A stretch of 64,000 nucleotides of DNA, from the NCBI RefSeq assembly GCF_018294505.1, contig NC_057802.1, forward strand, positions 550,955,267-551,019,266, read 5' to 3'. This stretch comes from Triticum aestivum. Lineage: Eukaryota; Streptophyta; Magnoliopsida; Poales; Poaceae. Each line of letters starts with the position of its first letter. Position 1 is the stretch's first letter. The translations under genes and the position numbers were made by a program. Positions 31,733 through 44,148 of this stretch are shown piece after piece. The notes beneath the pieces are model-generated. The model saw nothing but the letters and a program-made list of their open reading frames with translations, was not told the origin of the DNA and made no database searches.

Positions 31733-34700
31733 GGACCTCCTAACTACTCCTCGAAGCCGAACTCCATGTAGAATCATCCTCGGGATCTCTAGCTCCTGGA
31801 CTCCAGCATCTGGTTGCGACAACCAGGTATAGAAAGGGGAAAAGAGGGAGAAAAGCAACCGTGAGTACTCATCCAAAGTACTCGCAAGCAAGGAGCTACA
31901 CTACATATGCATGGGTATATGTGTAAAGGACCATATCGGTGGACTGAACTGCAGAATGCCAGAATAAGGGGGGATAGCTAGTCCTGTCAAAGACTACGCT
32001 TCTGGCCACCTCCATCTTGCAGCATGTAGAAGAGAGTAGATTGAAGTCCTCCAAGTAGCATCGTATAGCATAATCCTACCCGGCGATCCCCTCCTCGTCG
32101 CCCTGTTAGAGAGCGATCACCGGGTTGTATCTGGCACTTGGAAGGGTGTGTTTTATTAAGTATCCAGTTCTAGTTGTCATAAGGTCAAGGTACAACTCCG
32201 GGTCGTCCTTTTACCGAGGGACACGGCTATTCGAATAGATAAACTTCCCTGCAGGGGTGCACCACATAACCCAACACGCTCGATCCCATTTGGCCGGACA
32301 CACTTTTCTGGGTCATGCCCGGCCTCGGAAGATCAACACGTCGCAGCCCCACCTAGGCTCAACCGAGAGGTCAGCACGCCGGTCTAAATCCTATGCGCGC
32401 AGGGGTCTGGGCCCATCGCCCATTGCACACCTGCACGTTGCGAGGGCGGCTGGAAGCAGACCTAGCCTAGCAGGCGTTCCAGTCCAATCCGGCGCGCGCC
32501 GCTCCGTCGCTGACGTCAAGAAGAGCTTCGGCTGATACCACGACGTCGAGTGCCCATAATTGTTCCCGCGTAGTTGGTTAGTGCGTATAGATCAAATGGC
32601 CAGACTCAGATCAAATACCAAGATCTCGTTAAGCGTGTTAAGTATCCGCGAACGCCGACCAGGGCCAGGCCCACCTCTCTCCTAGGTGGTCTCAACCTGC
32701 CTGTCGCTCCGCCACAAAGTAACAGTCGGGGGCCGTCAGGAACCCAGGCCCACCTCTACCGGGATGGAGCCACCTGTCCTTTCAGCCCCCTCATCAGAAT
32801 CACTTGCGGGTACTCAACGAGCCGACCCGACTTTAGTCACCACATGTGTCATGTATATAAAGTATATAGTATATACCTGTGATTACCTCCGTAGTGATCA
32901 CGGCCCGATAGTATAGCATGGCAGACGGAGAAGAGTGTAGGGCCACTTATGGAACACTAGCATCCTATACTAAGCAGTAGGATAGCAGGTGAGGGTAACA
33001 ACTGTAGCAACAATGACAGGCTATGCAACAGAATAGGATTAACCGAAATCAGTAACATGCTACACTACTCTAATGCAAGCAGTATAGAGAAGAATAGGCG
33101 ATATCTGGTGATCAAGGGGGGGGGCTTGCCTGGTTGCTCTGGCAAGTAGGAGGGGTCGTCAACTCCGTAGTCGAACTGGGCAGCAGCAGCGTCGGTCTCG
33201 TAGTCTACCGGAGAGAAGAGGGGGAAGAAACAGTAAATACAATGCAAACATAAGCATGACGATGCGTGACATGACAATGAGCGGTGCTAGGTGTGCCCTA
33301 ACGCGGCAGTAGGTGGTACCGGCGAAGGGGGGGAACATCCGGGAAAGTATTCCCGATGTTTCGCGTTTTCGGACAGACGGACCGGAGGGGAAAAGTTCCA
33401 TGTTTGCTATGCTACGAACATGTGCCTGACAAATGGACTACGTATTCGGATTCGTCTCGTCGTTCTGAGCAACTTTCATGTACAAAGTTTTCCCATCCGA
33501 GCTACGCTTTATTTTATATTAAATTTTAAAGTTTTAAATCATTTTTAGAATTTAATAAATTAATTTAATTTGAAATTTAATTAATGCATCAGCATGACCT
33601 CAGCAGTCAACGTTGACCGTTGACCTAGTCAACCTGACAGGTGGGTCCCACCTGTCAGGGGCTGTTAGCTAATTAACAGTAGTTAATTAGGTTAATTAGT
33701 TATTAGGTTAATTAATCTTAATTAGTTAATATTAACAGGATTAATTAAGTTAATTAATTATCTTTATTATTTATTTATTTATTTATTTTTATTAATTTAG
33801 TTTTTTTAAATCATTTTTTAAAACGTTCTCTGGGCGGGGCCCATGTGTCATAGGCCCCAGGGGCCTAACGGGCGCACGGGTAAGCGGGCACACGGGCGCT
33901 GGGCGGAGCCAGGCGTCGGGCGTCGTCGCCCGACTGGGCGAGCGCCCAAATCGACGGGCAGGGGGGTCCAGCCACGGGCGTGGCGAGGCCGCCGGCGCCC
34001 ACGATGCCGGCCAAGGGAGGCGGCGGAGGGCGGCGCCACGGGAGGGAGGAGAGGGCGGAGACGAGGCGAGCGGCGGTTCCGGCGAGCTGCAGCAACGCCG
34101 GCGAGGCAGGGTAGCGAGGGGCGCGGCCAAGGGCTCGGCAGGTGGGGCACGGGGCAGGGGCGACCGGCAGCGGTAGCCGTGGGCGAGGCAGGGCACGGCC
34201 ACGGGGCACGGGTAGGCGCGTGCAGGGCGCGCCCCGAGCAGTGTGCAGGGGAGCGGGCGAGCGACGTGGTGGCGCTAGGTGAGGGCGGGCGCGTGCGCGC
34301 ACGACGGCGCGTCGTGCGGTGAGCAGGGGAGGGCGCGCGTCGGCCGGGAACGAGGCAGAGCAGAGAGGAGAGGGGGTAGCGGCTCACAGGGGGCCGTAGG
34401 GTTCGAGGCAACGGGCTCGGGGAAGCTCGGGGTGCCCGCGATGGAGAGGCGAGGAGGCGACGCCGATGAGGTGGCGAAGGCGCTGGGGTCCGGCGACCGC
34501 GAGCGGCGCCAGGGGGCAGTGGCGGTCTTCGGGGAGGAAGGCGAGGCATCCAATGAGCGACGGGCGGCGACAGGGAGGAGGTCCGGCGACGGCTTCGTGG
34601 CCGACGCGGCGACGGGGGCAGTCGGGGTCGAGCCCCGATCCAGATCGGGAGGGGGGAAGAGGCGTGGGGGAGATCGTGGGGAGAGGGGATCGCGTGAGGG

Positions 34701-35278
34701 GGGAGTGGGATGTCACTAGGGTTTCGGGCACCCAGGGGAGGTTAGTAGAGGGCGCGGTTGGGCCGGCCTGGCGGCCTGGTAGCCTGCTGGGCCGAGGCCC
34801 AATTGGGGGGGGGGGGTTGCTTTCTCTTTTTTTAGTTTTGTTTTCTGTTTTCTTTTCTTTATATATTTTCTTTTCTATTTTATTCTTTTAATTCCTGTTT
34901 TATAAAATATAAATACAACTCCTAAATTAATGTTATAATTTATTCTACTGCCCCAAAAAGTTTGACACCTAATTAAAATAGTTTGCATTATTATTATTTT
35001 TAAAAGGCATTTAATTAATTGTCATAGCTGCTGTTTTAATTACTTTAGAGCCTTTAAACATTTTATAAAAGTGTGGTTTCTCCACAATAATTACCTATGC
35101 ATTATTTGGCAACACCCCAACATTTTAGTTTTAATATTTGAAAATCTTTACCGTTTGACTTTATTTTAAGTTTGAATTTCGAATCGATTTTGAACTAACA
35201 CGAGATTAACAACAGTAACCATGGTGACGTGGCATCATTAACATGGGATTACTGTAGCATAATTATCCGGGCGTCACA
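31733..35278 (-). repeat. LARD-like element 3' LTR, truncated by deletion
   Basis: It aligns with 39734-43204 and lacks the first 271 plus-strand bases. It ends GGGCGTCACA at 35278. Small indels separate the copies, including a stretch of some 60 bases near 33835-33900 absent from the other LTR and a shorter TTAGTTATTAGG-type deletion near 33697. Confidence 0.92.
33840..34760 (-). promoter_or_regulatory. GC-rich, gene-like island inside the LTR (U3/R candidate)
   Basis: This stretch and its copy at 41800-42690 are strongly GC- and CpG-rich, while the LTR around them is AT-rich. On the minus strand a leader-like AACCCTAG is followed by long overlapping open frames in several frames, Pro/Ser/Arg-rich on both strands. 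I read this as a transcribed leader-like region, not a protein gene, because no frame is favoured and no domain is present. Confidence 0.4.
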
Positions 35279-38200
35279 ATTCTCCTCTACTACAAGAAAT
35301 CTCGTCCCGAGATTTAAGATGGGAGTAAGGGGGAAGGGATTTTGTTATGAAATTCTAATGGGTCTTCTCGGTGTTGGTTGCTCTTCTCGAAGAGGTCGAT
35401 ACATTACATTGACGTCTTCATTTTCCTGCTTCAGGTCATCATGATGAAGCTGGCATCCTTTCTTCGGGAACTCCATCGTACTTACGAAGGACAAGGGGTA
35501 ACTTCGGAATAACAGACCTCTGAACGGTTGACTATCTGGTTGATAACATCGGGGAAGGTGGCGGAAAGTAACTCTCGAATGGAAATTTAAGACAATATCG
35601 AGAGCAAAGTAAGGAGGTATCGTGGGGAAGTTTTGAGCGGGCAGGCAATCGTTCGATGCCTGAAGGGTTCAGAGCAACGGGAATAAGTATTGTGTCTGAT
35701 ACCAAAATTGATCACTAGGAAGGTGGCTCGCAAATTACATACGAAACGAAGCGCAAGGGATAACTTCGAAACAGGGATGTACAGCAGAGTCAGGTTTTGA
35801 TCCTGTGGAACTGTGGGTTATGGGCCCACCATGTGGGTTAAAAGTAGAAGGATCGGTGACATCTTGCTCGGTCATGACAGCAAGGCATGTAAAAGGGTAG
35901 CCTGTCAATTATGTCGGCAACAACGTCGGTACCAAGGGCGAGGGGCGAAGAGAACTATTTTCCTGCTCATTGAACGAGGCGGACCAATAGGCAAAGTTCT
36001 CGTCCATCGGTGGCTACCGGGATGTCATCAACAATAGTAACAAGGTCTCACTGACAGAGTTGTACACCGAGGTGTTTACATAAGCAGTGAATTATTACTG
36101 CTTAGATTATATAGATCTTAAGAAAGGTCAAACCAAACAATGGAAAGGATAATGTGTTATGAAATTAAACAGAACAATGGAAAGGAAAATGTGTTTAAAC
36201 ACATATTTCAAGGGTAAATCCTTCCCAAGGACAAGCTGAGCATGATATCCATGACAGGATATAATGTAGAAAACTCGTTAGGTAGGGGAGAGAAATTTCA
36301 TGACATTACCCATACAACGGTGTTTGGATAATTGAGTAGGAAACATTTAGCATTGGGCTTCAAATGTTCCTGTTGAAAATCAGAGTACCATAGACATGCT
36401 TCGAGATAGCATTGACATGGTCAACAGGTGAAGATCAGACTTTGCAAACAAAAAGGATCCATCAGGAACAACCTATAGAATAAGTCTTACAATTTGCTCA
36501 CGGAAGAATGACTAACCTTGCCAAAAAGGAAACTATAACAATAGGTCCTCCGGCCAGGTGTGTTAGGCATGACATCACCTTACAGGGTCATAAATAGGCC
36601 AATGTTATAACTCTTGGAAATATGTTCCAACCATCATATCTGACCGAGATTCAGATCTCATTGATGTCAGGATAACTCAGACTCAGGATCCCTGAGAAGA
36701 AAAGGTGCAACACAAATTGTCGAAACAACATCGAAGATTCTCGGGAGATGAACTATGGAAGCGAGTTCCGAACAAGGGTCATCATTAAATCAAGGAGAGG
36801 TGAGGAGGTGACTGATTGACGCAGCGACAATCCATTGAGATTTCCAAAAGATGGATTTCCACAACTATGAGAACAAGGAAATAACATTAGCTAGATTGAA
36901 TGACTTAATGATGTATGCTCGAGGAAAACATACACAGTTAAACATTGGTTGAAATGTGCACCCGAAATATGTGCTAGGTAGCACGATCAATGTTCGAATG
37001 ATGATTGATTAAGCCATAGACGTAGAATGAAACTATGGACCAATAACTTCAAAGCGATAGGGTTGCTAGAAGTTTAGAAGTTACAAATCACAGACCATTT
37101 GTCGGTATTTCGTTTAGAAACAACACGGGGACCAAGAACTGAATGTAGACGGCAAGATGTATTACTATATCAAGAATTCTTAAGAGGTGGTGAAATTCTC
37201 ACGACATTTTTGATATAAAAGAGGGTAATACTCCAAAGTAAAGAGGAACAAATGCTGGATAGCAAGGATCTCAAGGTATAACACAAAACATGAACAAGTT
37301 TGTGTTGGGGGGAGGCAAGAATGTTGTCGATGATAACAAAATTCATCGAGGGGCAAGGATGGTATTTCTCAACATGGATTCAATCGATATCCTTGAAGAG
37401 CTTGGAATGTTGATGATGATCATGACACATTTGTCGAGAGGTTTCATAAAGATATAATCGCTCATCGACAACATCAAGCAAAAGAAAGGATGGAGCGAAA
37501 GGTTATTGAAAACCACGGATATGACACAAACTCGGAATCAAGCTAGTTGTTCAAGGAGAAATGATATGATGAGTAAAATCAACATAAGCTTAGCTCATCG
37601 TCGAAAATTGTGCTCCGAGAAGGACCATGTAGCACAGTAAAAAGTTTGCACGATAAGGATATAGCCGATCGGGCTAGGAATGGCTTGAAGGATTATTAAA
37701 TTCATAAGCAACGAAAATTACTTAGAGTTATTGAATCGAAGTGTGGAATCGATTCACTTATCGGTGTTCTCGAGTGAAATAACTAAGAACCCAGGGGAAT
37801 TCTGAAATCGGTGAGAAGCAATACTAGATGAAGACTCATAGGAAGCAACACAATTCTTTGATATTCTCGAGGTACTGGAGGGTATTACTCGAAGGAAGAT
37901 CGACGTAGAGGTTGCGAAGATGTATTGATCTGGAGAAGACAAGTGTTTTCACTTGCTTGAGAAATGGAATTCAAGGAGAAAATATGGTCGGAACCACGAT
38001 TGCAAAGGATCATTTCATAGATACGATATGATATTATATCAACGAAACAGTTCATATTACAAGAAGCTTCTACGGTAGGATCTACATCGTGTCCATGGGC
38101 ATGAACACAAAGTTCAAGGTCGACTCCCACTTCTTTAATGTATAACCTTCCATTCACTTCTCATTTTCGAAGAAGTTGTAGTGTTGAAATTTTATCTGGC

Positions 38201-39462
38201 AAAATAGCAGAAGAGTATGACTCGTGCAAACTTTCAAGTTCACACATATCAAGGAAGGCATAGGTTCAACCCATCGGGGTATTGTAGGGACATATAACAC
38301 AACCTTCAGGAGTAATAAACACAGGCTCGAAAGTAGAGCATGGTTGAAAAAGCAGAGGATACAATTTACCAAAGGCATTATATATCCGTGGAAAGGCTCA
38401 CAAGGATATTGAATATGAAAGACATTGTCGGATAAAATCCAACAAAGGAACCGATGGTCCACAAGGGATCTGATGTGAGCATCGGTACTCAACCAAAGGA
38501 AGAAGAATGCAAGGAGATCTGATTATAGAAACAACTGACTAATTCAAAGTTCAAATGCAAAAGAATTATGATTTCCAAATCAGGGGATCAGGAGCAACAC
38601 TCTGATCAAGGATGGATAAGTTCAATAGACATAGGGGCAAAATCGACGACAATTTGATTGGCAAGAACCAGCTCACGTTTCAAATGACGTCTGAGCCGGA
38701 AGGATGAATTCTAGGCTCTGATTGAGGATTGCGAGCATTCGCAACAAATTGAATCAACGGACTCAAAATGATAATGACAAGAGATGCCAATAAGATTATA
38801 GACTTATGGGATTAACCATAGTGCAAGCAAGTAAGAATTTCAAGAGCAATAGGCTACTCAGGATTTCAGAAGTTCATATAGTATTTTGAAGACTTTTGTG
38901 AAATACATGAATCAACTGGGGATGAGCAAATATCCGGTGAGTGCTAGAAATTATCCATAGTGGTATTCATGTGGCAAAGAACAGCAAGGCAGTAAGCTCA
39001 AAGGATTCTCGGAGCAGCAAAGAGAATTTCGGGGTACCTTGTAATAACAAGATCAACTGGGAAGCATTGTGTGAATGGCGAGTATACGTGGTTATCCACA
39101 TGGGTTTATCGATGGAAGGGAATTGCAAAAGCGACACCATAAAGTCTCAAGAGAACATCGGAGAGTATCTTCGGATCCTTCTGGTGCAGCAGACGATCAT
39201 CTGTAATAAGGGGCTCTCCGGGTGAAAGTGATAACGAGATCCTAATGTTAGATTTAGCAAAATTCATTTAACCCGAATAGGAGAGAGATCAGAGTCCCAG
39301 AGTAAAGGTCGAGGAGTAAAAGATCCTAGTACCACCCAATGGCGAAGTGGGCCCGTAAGACACACAACCATGTTAGTAAAAACTTTTCCAATGACTAGAC
39401 TCGATTTCGGCCAAGGAGTTGGAAAGGGGGATTCCTACAGGCAGTCGGCTCTGATACCAACT
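35279..39462 (-). other. Non-coding interior of the LARD-like element
   Basis: The polypurine tract (AGAGGAGAA on the minus strand, 35279-35290) abuts the 3' LTR. The primer site TTGGTATCAGAGC (minus strand, 39448-39460) lies two bases from the 5' LTR and matches the initiator tRNA-Met site. Between them the 4.2 kb has moderate composition, short random frames and no recognisable gag or pol. Confidence 0.85.
39448..39460 (-). promoter_or_regulatory. Primer-binding site of the LARD-like element (tRNA-iMet type)
   Basis: GCTCTGATACCAA on the plus strand is TTGGTATCAGAGC on the element's strand, containing the full 12-base plant initiator tRNA-Met primer match, next to the LTR that begins at 39463. 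Confidence 0.88.
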
Positions 39463-42400
39463 TGTGACGCCCCCGATTCAACCGTACACTAATCATGCAC
39501 GCAAATGTGTACGATCAAGATCAGGGACTCACGGGAAGATATATCACAACACAACTCTAAAACATAAATAAGTCCTACAAGCATCATAATACAAGCCAGG
39601 GGCCTCGAGGGCTCGATCATAGACGAGTCAGCGGAAGCAACAATATCTGAGTACAGACATAAGTTAAACAAGTTTTCCTTAAGAAGGCTAGCACAAAAGT
39701 AGCAACGATCGAAAAGGCAAGGCCTCCTGCCTGGGACCTCCTAACTACTCCTCGAAGCCGAACTCCATGTAGAATCATCCTCGGGTTCTCTAGCTCCTGG
39801 ACTCCAGCATCTGGTTGCGACAACCAGGTATAGAAAGGGGAAAAGAGGGAGAAAAGCAACCGTGAGTACTCATCCAAAGTACTCGCAAGCAAGGAGCTAC
39901 ACTACATATGCATGGGTATATGTGTAAAGGACCATATCGGTGGACTGAACTGCAGAATGCCAGAATAAGGGGGGATAGCTAGTCCTGTCAAAGACTACGC
40001 TTCTGGCCACCTCCATCTTGCAGCATGTAGAAGAGAGTAGATTGAATTCCTCCAAGTAGCATCGTATAGCATAATCCTACCCGGCGATCCCCTCCTCGTC
40101 GCCCTGTTAGAGAGCGATCACCGGGTTGTATCTGGCACTTGGAAGGGTGTGTTTTATTAAGTATCCAGTTCTAGTTGTCATAAGGTCAAGGTACAACTCC
40201 GGGTCGTCCTTTTACCGAGGGACACAACTATTCGAATAGATAAACTTCCCTGCAGGGGTGCACCACATAACCCAACACGCTCGATCCCATTTGGCCGGAC
40301 ACACTTTTCTGGGTCATGCCCGGCCTCGGAAGATCAACACGTCGCACCCCCACCTAGGCTCAACCGAGAGGTCAGCACGCCGGTCTAAATCCTATGCGCG
40401 CAGGGGTCTGGGCCCATCGCCCATTGCACACCTGCACGTTGCGAGGGCGGCCGGAAGCAGACCTAGCCTAGCAGGCGTTCCAGTCCAATCCGGCGCGCGC
40501 CGCTCCGTCGCTGACATCAAGATGAGCTTCGGCTGATACCACGACGTCGAGTGCCCATAACTGTTCCCGCGTAGTTGGTTAGTGCGTATAGACCAAATGG
40601 CTAGACTCAGATCAAATACCAAGATCTCGTTAAGCGTGTTAAGTATCCGCGAACGCCGACCAGGGCTAGGCCCACCTCTCTCCTAGGTGGTCTCAACCTG
40701 CCCTGTCGCTCCGCCACAAAGTAACAGTCGGGGGCCGTCAGGAACCCAGGCCCACCTCTACCGGGATGGAGCCACCTGTCCTTTCAGCCCCCTCATCAGA
40801 ATCACTTGCGGGTACTCAACGAGCCGACCCAACTTTAGTCACCACATGTGTCATGTATATAAAGTATATAGTATATACCTGTGATCACCTCCCTAGTGAT
40901 CACGACCCGATAGTATAGCATGGCAGACGGAGAAGAGTGTAGGGCCACTTATTGAACACTAGCATCCTATACTAAGCAGTAGGATAGCAGGTGAGGGTAA
41001 CAACTGTAGCAACAATGACAGGCTATGCAACAGAATAGGATTAACCGAAATCAGTAACATGCTACACTACTCTAATGCAAGCAGTATAGAGAAGAATAGG
41101 CGATATCTGGTGATCAAGGGGGGGGGCTTGCCTGGTTGCTCTGGCAAGTAGGAGGGGTCGTCAACTCCGTAGTCGAACTGGGCAGCAGCAGCGTCGGTCT
41201 CGTAGTCTACCGGAGAGAAGAGGGGGAAGAAACAGTAAATACAATGCAAACATAAGCATGAAGATGCGTGACATGACAATGAGCGGTGCTAGGTGTGCCC
41301 TAACGCGGCAGTAGGTGGTACCGGCGAAGGGGGGGAACATCCGGGTAAGTATTCCCTATGTTTCGCGTTTTCGGACAGACGGACCGGAGGGGAAAAGTTC
41401 CATGTTCGCTATGCTAGGAACATGTGGCTGACAAACGGACTACGTATTCGGATTCGTCTCGTCGTTCTGAGCAACTTTCATGTACAAAGTTTTTCCATCC
41501 GAGCTACGGTTTATTTTATATTAAATTTTAAAGTTTTAAATCATTTCTAGAATTTAATAAATTATTTTAATTCAAAATTTAATTAATGCATCAGCAGTCA
41601 ACGTTGACCGTTGACCTGGTCAACCTGACAGGTGGGTCCCACCTGTCAGGGGTTGTTAGCTAATTAACAGTAGTTAATTAGGGTAATTAATCTTAATTAG
41701 TTAATATTAACAGGATTAATTAAGTTAATTAATTATCTTTATTATTTATTTATTTTTATTAATTTAGTTTTTTTAAATCATTTTTTTAACGTTCTCTGGG
41801 CGGACGGGCGTTGGGCGGAGCCAGGCGTCGGGCGTCGTCGCCCGACTGGGCGAGCACCCAAATCGACGGGCAGGGGGGCGCCAGCCACGGGCGTGGCGAG
41901 GCCGCCGGCGCCCACGACGCCGGCCAAGGGAGGCGGCGGAGGGCGGCGCCACGGGAGGGAGGAGAGGGCGGAGACGAGGCGAGCGGCGGTTCCGGCGAGC
42001 TGCAGCAGCGCCGGCGAGGCAGGGTAGCGAGGGGCGCGGGCAAGGGCTCGGCAGTCGGGGCACTTGGCAGGGGCGACCGGCAGCGGTGGCCGTGGGCGAG
42101 GCAGGGCACGGCGACGGGGCACGGGTGGGCGCGTGCAGGGCGTGCCCCGAGCAGTGTGCAGGGGAGCGGGCGAGCGGCGTGGTGGCGCTAGGTGAGGGCG
42201 GGCGCGTGCGCGCACGACGGCGCGTCGTGCGGTGAGCAGGGGAGGGCGGGGGTCGACCGGGAACGAGGCAGAGCAGAGAGGAGACGGGGTAGCGGCTCAC
42301 AGGGGGCCGTAGGGTTCGGGGCAACGGGCTCGGGGAAGCTCGGGGTGGCCGGCGATGGAGAGGCGAGGAGGCGACGCCGACGAGGTGGCGAAGGCGCTGG

Positions 42401-43204
42401 GGTCCGGCGACCGCGAGCGGCAAAGCCGGGGCGGCGCCAGGGGGCAGTGGCGGTCTTCGGGGAGGAAGGCGAGGCGTCCAACGAGCGACGGGCGGCGACA
42501 GGGAGGAGGTCCGGCGACGGCGTCGTGGCCGACGCGGCGACGGGGGCAGTCGGGGTCGAGCCCCGATCCAGATCGGGAGGGGAGGAAGAGGCGTGGGGCA
42601 GATCGTGGGGAGAGGGGATCGCGTGAGGGGGGGAGTGGGGTGTCGCTAGGGTTTCGGGCACCCAGGGGAGGTTAGTAGAGGGCGCGGTTGGGCCGGCCTG
42701 GCGGCCTGGTAGCCTGCTGGGCCGAGGCCCAATTGGGGGGGGTTGCTTTCTTTTTTTTTAGTTTTGTTTTCTGTTTTCTTTTCTTTATGTATTTTCTTTT
42801 CTATTTTATTCTTTTAATTCCTGTTTTATAAAATATAAATACAACTCCTAAATTAATGTTATAATTTATTCTACTGCCCCAAAAAGTTTGACACCTAATT
42901 AAAATAGTTTGCATTATTATTATTTTTAAAAGGCATTTAATTAATTATCATAGCTGCTATTTTAATTACTTTAGAGCCTTTAAACATTTTATAAAAGTGT
43001 GGTTTCTCCACAATAATTACCTATGCATTATTTGGCAATACCCCAACATTTTAGTTTTAATATTTGAAAATCTTTACCGTTTGACTTTATTTTAAGTTCG
43101 AATTTCGAATCGATTTTGAACTAACACGAGATTAACAACAGTAACTATGGTGACGTGGCATCATTAACGTGGGATTACTGTAGCATAATTATCCGGGCGT
43201 CACA
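39463..43204 (-). repeat. LARD-like element 5' LTR, complete (3742 bp)
   Basis: It opens TGTGACGCCCCCGATTCAAC and ends ATTATCCGGGCGTCACA, so TGTGACGCC is repeated inverted at both ends. The GC-rich island is at 41800-42690. Open frames within are the same non-coding artefacts as in the partner LTR. Confidence 0.93.
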
Positions 43205-44148
43205 TAAACCCCATCTTTTTATCCTCGATGGCAACAATACAATACGTGTCGTTTCCCTTTCTGTCACTGGGATCGAGCACCGCAAGATTGAACCCAAAGC
43301 TAAGCACTTCTCCCATTGCAAGAAAGATCAATCTAGTAGGCCAAACCAAACTGATAATTCGAAGAGACTTGCAAAGATAACCAATCATACATAAAAGAAT
43401 TTAGAGAAGATTCAAATATTGTTCATAGATAATCTTGATCATAAACCCACAATTCATCGGATCTCGACAAACACACCGCAAAAGAAGATTACATCGAATA
43501 GATCTCCAAGAAGATCGAGGACAACTTTGTATTGAGATCCAAAGAGAGAGAAGAATCCATCTAGCTAATAACTATGGACCCAAAGGTCTGAGGTAAACTA
43601 CTCACATATCATCGGAGAGGCTATGGTGTTGATGTAGAAGTCCTCCGTGATCAATGCCCCCTCCGGCGGAGCGTCGGAAAAGGCCCCAAGATGGGATCTC
43701 ACGGGTACAGAAGGTTGCGGTGGTGGAAATAGGGTTCTGGCTCCGTATATGATGGTTTGGGGGTACATAGGTATATATAGGAGGAAGAAGTACGTCGGTG
43801 GAGCAACGAGGGGCCCATGAGGGTGGAGGGCGCGCCCAGGGGGTAGGCGTGCCCCCTGCCTCGTGCCTTCCTCGTTGATTGCTTTACGTAGACTCCAAGT
43901 CCTCTGGATCACGTTTGTTCCGAAAATCACGTTCCCGAAGGTTTCATTCTGTTTGGACTCCGTTTGATATTCTTTTCCTTCGAAACACTGAAATAGGCAA
44001 AAAAACAGCAATTTGGGCTAGGCCTCCGGTTAATAGGTTAGTCCCAAAAATAATATAGAAGTGTATAATAAAGCCCATTAAACATCCAAAACAGAATATA
44101 ATATAGCATGGAACAATCAAAAATTATAGACACGTTGGAGACGTATCA
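43205..44148 (-). repeat. 3' LTR of the gag-protease element, right fragment
   Basis: It matches 49906-50848 closely (AACCCCATCTTTTTATCCTC through TAGACACGTTGGAGACGTATCA). A polypurine-like tract (AAGCTTGGGGATGCT on the minus strand, 44149-44163) follows directly, confirming that this end abuts the element interior. Confidence 0.92.

Larger units (their letters stand above)
31733..43204 (-). mobile_element. LARD-like LTR element (3.7 kb LTRs, no coding interior), minus strand
   Basis: The complete LTR is 39463-43204 and a 5'-trimmed copy is 31733-35278. The interior (35279-39462) has no open frame longer than about 112 codons and no retroelement domain. The primer site and polypurine tract sit correctly for minus polarity. 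The size pattern (very long LTRs, about 4.2 kb non-coding interior) is that of a large retrotransposon derivative such as the Triticeae Sukkula type; I do not claim that family. The copies look very similar by eye, so the insertion is probably young. Confidence 0.88.

Noticed and set aside
33792..34891. Frames up to 233 codons, Pro/Arg-rich, in one LTR and again near 41773-42661 in the other
   Set aside because: They occur in GC-rich LTR DNA in multiple overlapping frames on both strands, with indels between the LTR copies that break frame.
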